NCBI GenBank assembly: GCA_020152595.1
Contig: JAIGNY010000411.1
Span: 268,501 to 332,500, forward strand
Direction of reading: 5' to 3'
Source of the DNA: Chiridota heheva
Taxonomy: Eukaryota > Echinodermata > Holothuroidea > Apodida > Chiridotidae
DNA: 64,000 nucleotides
How positions within the stretch are numbered: position 1 is the stretch's first letter; each line of letters starts with the position of its first letter. This document shows, piece after piece, positions 59,979-64,000 of this stretch. The position numbers and the translations under genes were made by a program. Under the pieces are notes generated by a model. That model was not told the origin of the DNA and made no database searches. It saw nothing but the letters and a program-made list of their open reading frames with translations.

Positions 59979-62230
59979 TTGTCACATCAGAATGTTTTCA
60001 GTCAAATTAACTTGGTGAGAGCTTACTATCAAATCCCAATGAAGCCGGCAGAAATTCCAAAAACCGCAATCACTACGCCTTTTGGTCTTTTCGAATTCAT
60101 CCGTTTTCCTTTCGGTCTCAGAAACGCCGCGCAAACTTTTCAAAGATTCATTGATTTAGTCCTGCATGGACTATGATTTCGTTTTTGCCTACATCGACGA
60201 CATATTGATTGCTAGCGTAGATAGTGATGAACATCACCGTCACCTTAGACTATTGTTCCAACGTGAGTTTGGCGTCGTTATTAACCCCGCAAAAAGTGTA
60301 TTTGGTGTATAAGAGCTGAACTTTCTTGGACATCACATAAAAAGAGACGGTATTCTGCCGGTGGAACATAAAGTTAAAGCCATCCTGGAGTTTCCTGACT
60401 CCCTTCGCAAGATTGGGGAATTTTTAGGTTGTATCAACTTCTACAGGCGTTTCATTCCACATTGTGCTGAAATTGTACAACCTCTCACAGATTTATTGTC
60501 GTGTAAAAGCAAAAGCAAAGCAGTCTAGCTCTCAGAGCAAGTACAGACTGTTTTCAAGCAGGCCAAGACAGCGTTAGCAGAAGCAACCTTCTTAATACAT
60601 CCCAAAGCCAATGCCTTCTTTTGTTTAGACGTTGATGCATCTGATAACGCAGTCGAAGCCGTTCTTTAACAGAACATGAATGATGTAGTGCACCCTGTTG
60701 CATTTTTCTTTAAGAGATTACAGTCAGCAGAGACCAAATATGGTACCTTCGGTCGCGTATTACTCGCTGTATATTTAGCAGTCAAACATTTCAAGCACTT
60801 TTTGGAAGGTCGAGATTTTTACATTACAGCAGACCACAAACCTTCGACTCATGCACTAGATGCAATGCCTGATTACTATTCTCCGCGTGAGATTCGCCAT
60901 CTAGATTCGCCATCTAGATTATGTTTCTCAATTCAGCACAGATATACGCTTTATTTCGGGAAAGAATAACATAGTCGCATATGTCTTATCACGTTGCAAG
61001 CTCAGCTCGTTACAATCGACATGCAAGCCTATAACAGTTATTGACTACCAAAACGTAACTAAAGAGCAAGAGAGAGATCAACAATTATTGCAGCTCAAGA
61101 AATCAACGAATTTCGTTTTTCAGAGTTTCCCAATCCCTTCTTCTGAACAAACTATACTTTGTGACACGTGAACAGGCAAACAACATATATACCTTTGCCA
61201 TTTAGACGTCAAGTTTTTTATTCTTTACATGATTTGTCTCATCCAGGTATACGAGCGACTCAGCGTTTTGTGTGGCCCTCGATCAAAAAGGACCTTGCAC
61301 TGTATGAAGTGTCAATGTGCTAAGGTACGACGTCATTCACAGACCCCGTTAGGTACTATTACCGCCATCAAATGGGTTTACTTATCTTCTTACTGGCATC
61401 GACCGCTTCACTCGTTGGCCGGTAGCTACACCTATTTTTTCAATTACAGCAGAGACAGTAGCTACATCTTTTGTAACTCATTGGATAGTCAATTTTGGTG
61501 TGCCATCACTATTGGTACGAATAACTGCTTATCACCCAGCATCAAATGGACTCGCTTCCAATGCCACCTTAAGTCTGCTTTCAAGGCTCAATCTGAATCT
61601 CATGGATGGACTGAATCATTACCCCTCATTCTTCTTGAAATTCGTTCCTAAAGGAGTATTTAGGTTGTTCATCCGCAGAGCTAGTCTATGGCACAACGTT
61701 ACGCTTACATGGGGAACTTGTTTATGCTAATACTCCATCAAGCCATTTAGATCCCAGCAATTACGTTGACCGTGTGCGTCATCACATGGCTGAGATTAAA
61801 CCCAAGCCAGCAAGATTAAATACAAGTGACGTACTTACACAAAGATCTTCTTACCTGCACACATGCGTTAGAGTAGATGCGGTCAAGAAATCACTGCAAC
61901 CTCCATATGATGGACCATTCCGTGTCATTTGTCGAGAGGACAAGTATTTCGTCCTAGATATCAAGTGACAGTCAAAACCATCAGTATTGATAGGCTCAAA
62001 GTCGCGCACATTGATGTAGTCGAGCAGCCTCTCCAAAAACATCCAACTCTCCTAAAACATTCATCTCTACTGGAACAACCATCACCTATACGTCCAAGCT
62101 TACCTGAAGTGCACCACAAAAACCCAGAAGATGAAAACTCAGCTGTACCCAAGCCTTGGACTACTCACTCAGGATGCCACGTCCATTGGCCAAAGAGATA
62201 TGTCAAAGTAGTAATGGTTGATAGATGATG
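59979..62230 (+). mobile_element. Mag-like Ty3/gypsy element, RT-RNaseH-integrase half
   Basis: In order: RT with [30 protein letters not shown] and YIDDILIA; the reverse transcriptase thumb LNFLGHHIKRDGIL and FLGCINFYRRFIP; RNase H with FCLDVDASDNAVEA and FYITADHKP; integrase with a CxKCQCAKVRRHS zinc motif, GIDRFTRWPVATPIF, and a C-terminal SLQPPYDGPFRVICREDKYF. The coding part ends with THSGCHVHWPKRYVKVV before TGA at 62226-62228. It is interrupted by stops and frameshifts. The motif A Asp is Asn (QINLVRAY), a mutation that would kill RT. No gag or protease precedes it on this strand. Confidence 0.9.
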
Positions 62231-62303
62231 GATTTTAGAATTCTTCTTGGTTATTTCTTTGGATCGTTCAATTTACTTTGCTTGTGATATAGGATGGGGC
62301 TAA

Positions 62304-63167
62304 TGTAGTGTCCCATTGTTATGTTGATGTTACTATATTGTACATTTTGTATCATGTCCTCGGAAAAGCCTGTTTCGATGACATAAGCAAGGAAAATTTG
62401 GGTGTTGCACTTTCTCTCGCCTTTTGGAGCTTGCTCAGACATAGTTTCTAAACAATATTATTTGAACGTCAATCTTAACTTAAACTAATCAAAACTAAGG
62501 CTCAGATTAATTTAATATCCAAGCACACTTTCTGGAGTGGTTAAACTTATTTAGTAGCAACTTTACATAGGTTTTTAGGAACATTTGAAACATCTTTTGC
62601 CTTTGGGCTGCAACATAACCTTTGGCCTGTTTAATACCAGCTTCGGCTCTGTTTTAAAGAATTTCCTAAGCCTTAAATTCTTAAGCCTGTATTTGAATCA
62701 ACAATGTCTTAATTGTTGGTCCTTTTAACAAGCAGCAAGTGCCTGCTTAATTTATTTCTTCAATTTATGTGACTAGCAACTATTGGTCCTATTCAACCGG
62801 CTAGCGGTGATTTTGATATCTTATTGTATTATTCGACCGGCAGTTACGGTTCAAGCTATAATGATGTACTTTGTGGACTTCATTAGGTCCTGCCTTAAGT
62901 TGTAAATAGCCATTAGTGGCAGCGCTTGTGTATATAAACTTATTCCCTAATTTAAGAGCTAAAGTATGAATATTTCCTGAACGTTTACTGAATCAGTCTA
63001 GGCTAGGTGCTTGGCTAATTCTAAACATAAACCAGAGCTGTTCTCCTGATCGGCTTTGGCAGTTTGGCAGCGTTTGCTCCATAATTGTGACGGGTGCAGT
63101 CTCTGTGTTTAAATTTAATTTAAACTAAGGTAAATTAAACTATTAGTAAACAATAAGGAGCAGCCCA
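62304..63167 (+). other. Candidate gypsy 3' LTR
   Basis: A purine stretch AGGATGGGG leads into TGTAGTGTCCC 76 bp after the pol stop, as polypurine tract and LTR start would. A TATATAAA box is at about 62931. The candidate end is CCCA at 63164-63167. No second LTR is in the window, so the borders rest on position and the TG...CA ends alone. Confidence 0.4.
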
Positions 63168-64000
63168 TTTGGTGTCTTTCTTTTTTCAATGGTTGCCATG
63201 GTGATTTTGTGACAACCGTCTGCTGCATTTTTGGACCTGGACAGATTTTAACATGTGATCAAATTCACCTTTCGCGAGAATGAACTTCTCTGGCGCTAAT
63301 CGATGAGGACGTACGATAGCAGGTGGTCCTTTAGTGCGTAGGTGATAGGTAATGCTATGTTTGACTGCAGATTCTTTGAAGTTAGGTATTGTAATGCTAA
63401 CAAACTCCTTCATAAGTGACTGAAAATTGGCGCTTACTTCTGGAATAAAAGTACTTGGATGCGGGGAAGTGTCGGAAGTATTATTACCTTGAATAGTCAA
63501 TGTAGTTACAGAGTCTACTAATAGCTGGTTCCTCATATCAACAATTAAAGAGAAATGACGAAGAAAATCGGCACCAAGGATAGGTTTTGGGACATTTGCG
63601 ATAATAAAAATTCAACGATAGGTGCGACGCAAGCCAAGATCTGAAATCATGGATCTCTGGCCGTAGGTTGTAATGGGAGTTTCATTTACTGCTGCAATGG
63701 CTTTTTGCTTATAAGACGCTAATTTCCGTTCCTGTATCTACCAAGAATTGTTGACCAGAATTTCTGTCATGAACGTGAAAAAGACGACTGTCATGTTTGT
63801 CAGCCAAATTCGCCGCCTGTAGTTGGTGACTTACTCGTTTCCCGAAGTACAAGGTGTTCTACATCTAATTAATCTTTCCTTAAACCGACGATGATACCAA
63901 CAAACAGAGTCATTCTGCAAATTTCTATCGGGGCTTCTGTCTGTCTGTTATCAAAACTTTGTCGAGTACCACTTCGCCCACGACTCCTAGAGTGGTCCCG
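63165..64000 (-). mobile_element. Mag-like gypsy element, gag end-protease-RT start (minus, runs off window)
   Basis: Read on the minus strand from the window end: VCWYHRRFKERLIRCRTPCT, the gag C-terminal Cys/His segment; after frame changes QQFLVDTGTEISVL with the aspartic protease DTG; then HSITYHLRTKGPPAIVRPHR and LAPEKFILAKGEFDHML, the start of RT. KSPW and KKDTK follow in other frames before homology stops at about 63168. It is the part of a gypsy element that the plus-strand neighbour lacks. Frame breaks make it inactive. Confidence 0.85.

Noticed and set aside
63165-63190. tRNA primer-binding site TGGTGTC after the candidate LTR
   Set aside because: TGGTGTC at 63170 is the complement of minus-strand RT sequence (KKDTK), so the match is probably chance.

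Overview
The window is eukaryotic genomic DNA: AT-rich, gene-poor, intron-bearing and dense in transposon debris and satellites. I see no prokaryotic features. The mix of L2/CR1-type, CR1/jockey-type, RTE-like and L1/Tx1-like LINEs, a Mag-type Ty3/gypsy element, a tRNA-headed SINE and many MITEs suggests a marine invertebrate; an echinoderm or hemichordate is my guess, not a demonstration. The one gene I can name is mannose-6-phosphate isomerase (MPI), on the minus strand. Seven exons are well supported at 38291-38164, 24774-24574, 22136-21995, 19790-19567, 19332-19170, 18443-18244 and 16785-16561. A weak first coding exon lies near 38784-38757. Splice phases agree across the exons and the zinc ligands are kept, but exons 5 and 6 each carry a small deletion that breaks the frame. 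The copy is therefore a pseudogene, a damaged allele or an assembly error. || Layout. 1-16.5 kb (beyond the MPI 3' end): short minisatellites, foldback MITEs, a 540-bp ATT tract and unassigned AT-rich DNA. 16.5-38.8 kb: MPI. Its 13.4-kb intron 2 holds a SINE, a 48-bp minisatellite, a (TA)n tract, an L1/Tx1-like LINE whose coding sequence seems to have expanded into a 3.4-kb, 27-bp array, a 30/32-bp minisatellite, an RTE-like LINE tail and a LINE ORF1 piece split by a MITE. Intron 3 holds a hAT-like MITE with a perfect 8-bp target duplication. 39-45 kb: a CAGTCCGG-ended MITE, long (TA)n tracts with a SINE relic, and a MITE that contains a 0.84-kb array of a 16-bp GC-rich unit. 45.6-51.1 kb: weak candidate exons on the plus strand, a 1.5-kb hAT-like element with a retroposon nested in it, a second copy of the 16-bp-array MITE, and a 20-bp minisatellite. 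51.8-58.5 kb: two copies of a CR1/jockey-type LINE and a nearly complete L2/CR1 LINE. 58.6-64 kb: a (TATG)n tract, a ~60-bp repeat and two oppositely oriented halves of a Mag-like gypsy element on either side of a candidate LTR. || The recurring theme is satellite birth inside transposons. The 27-bp array continues the reading frame of a LINE, and the 16-bp array copies the subterminal repeat of a MITE. Nothing here looks like a multi-gene functional system.
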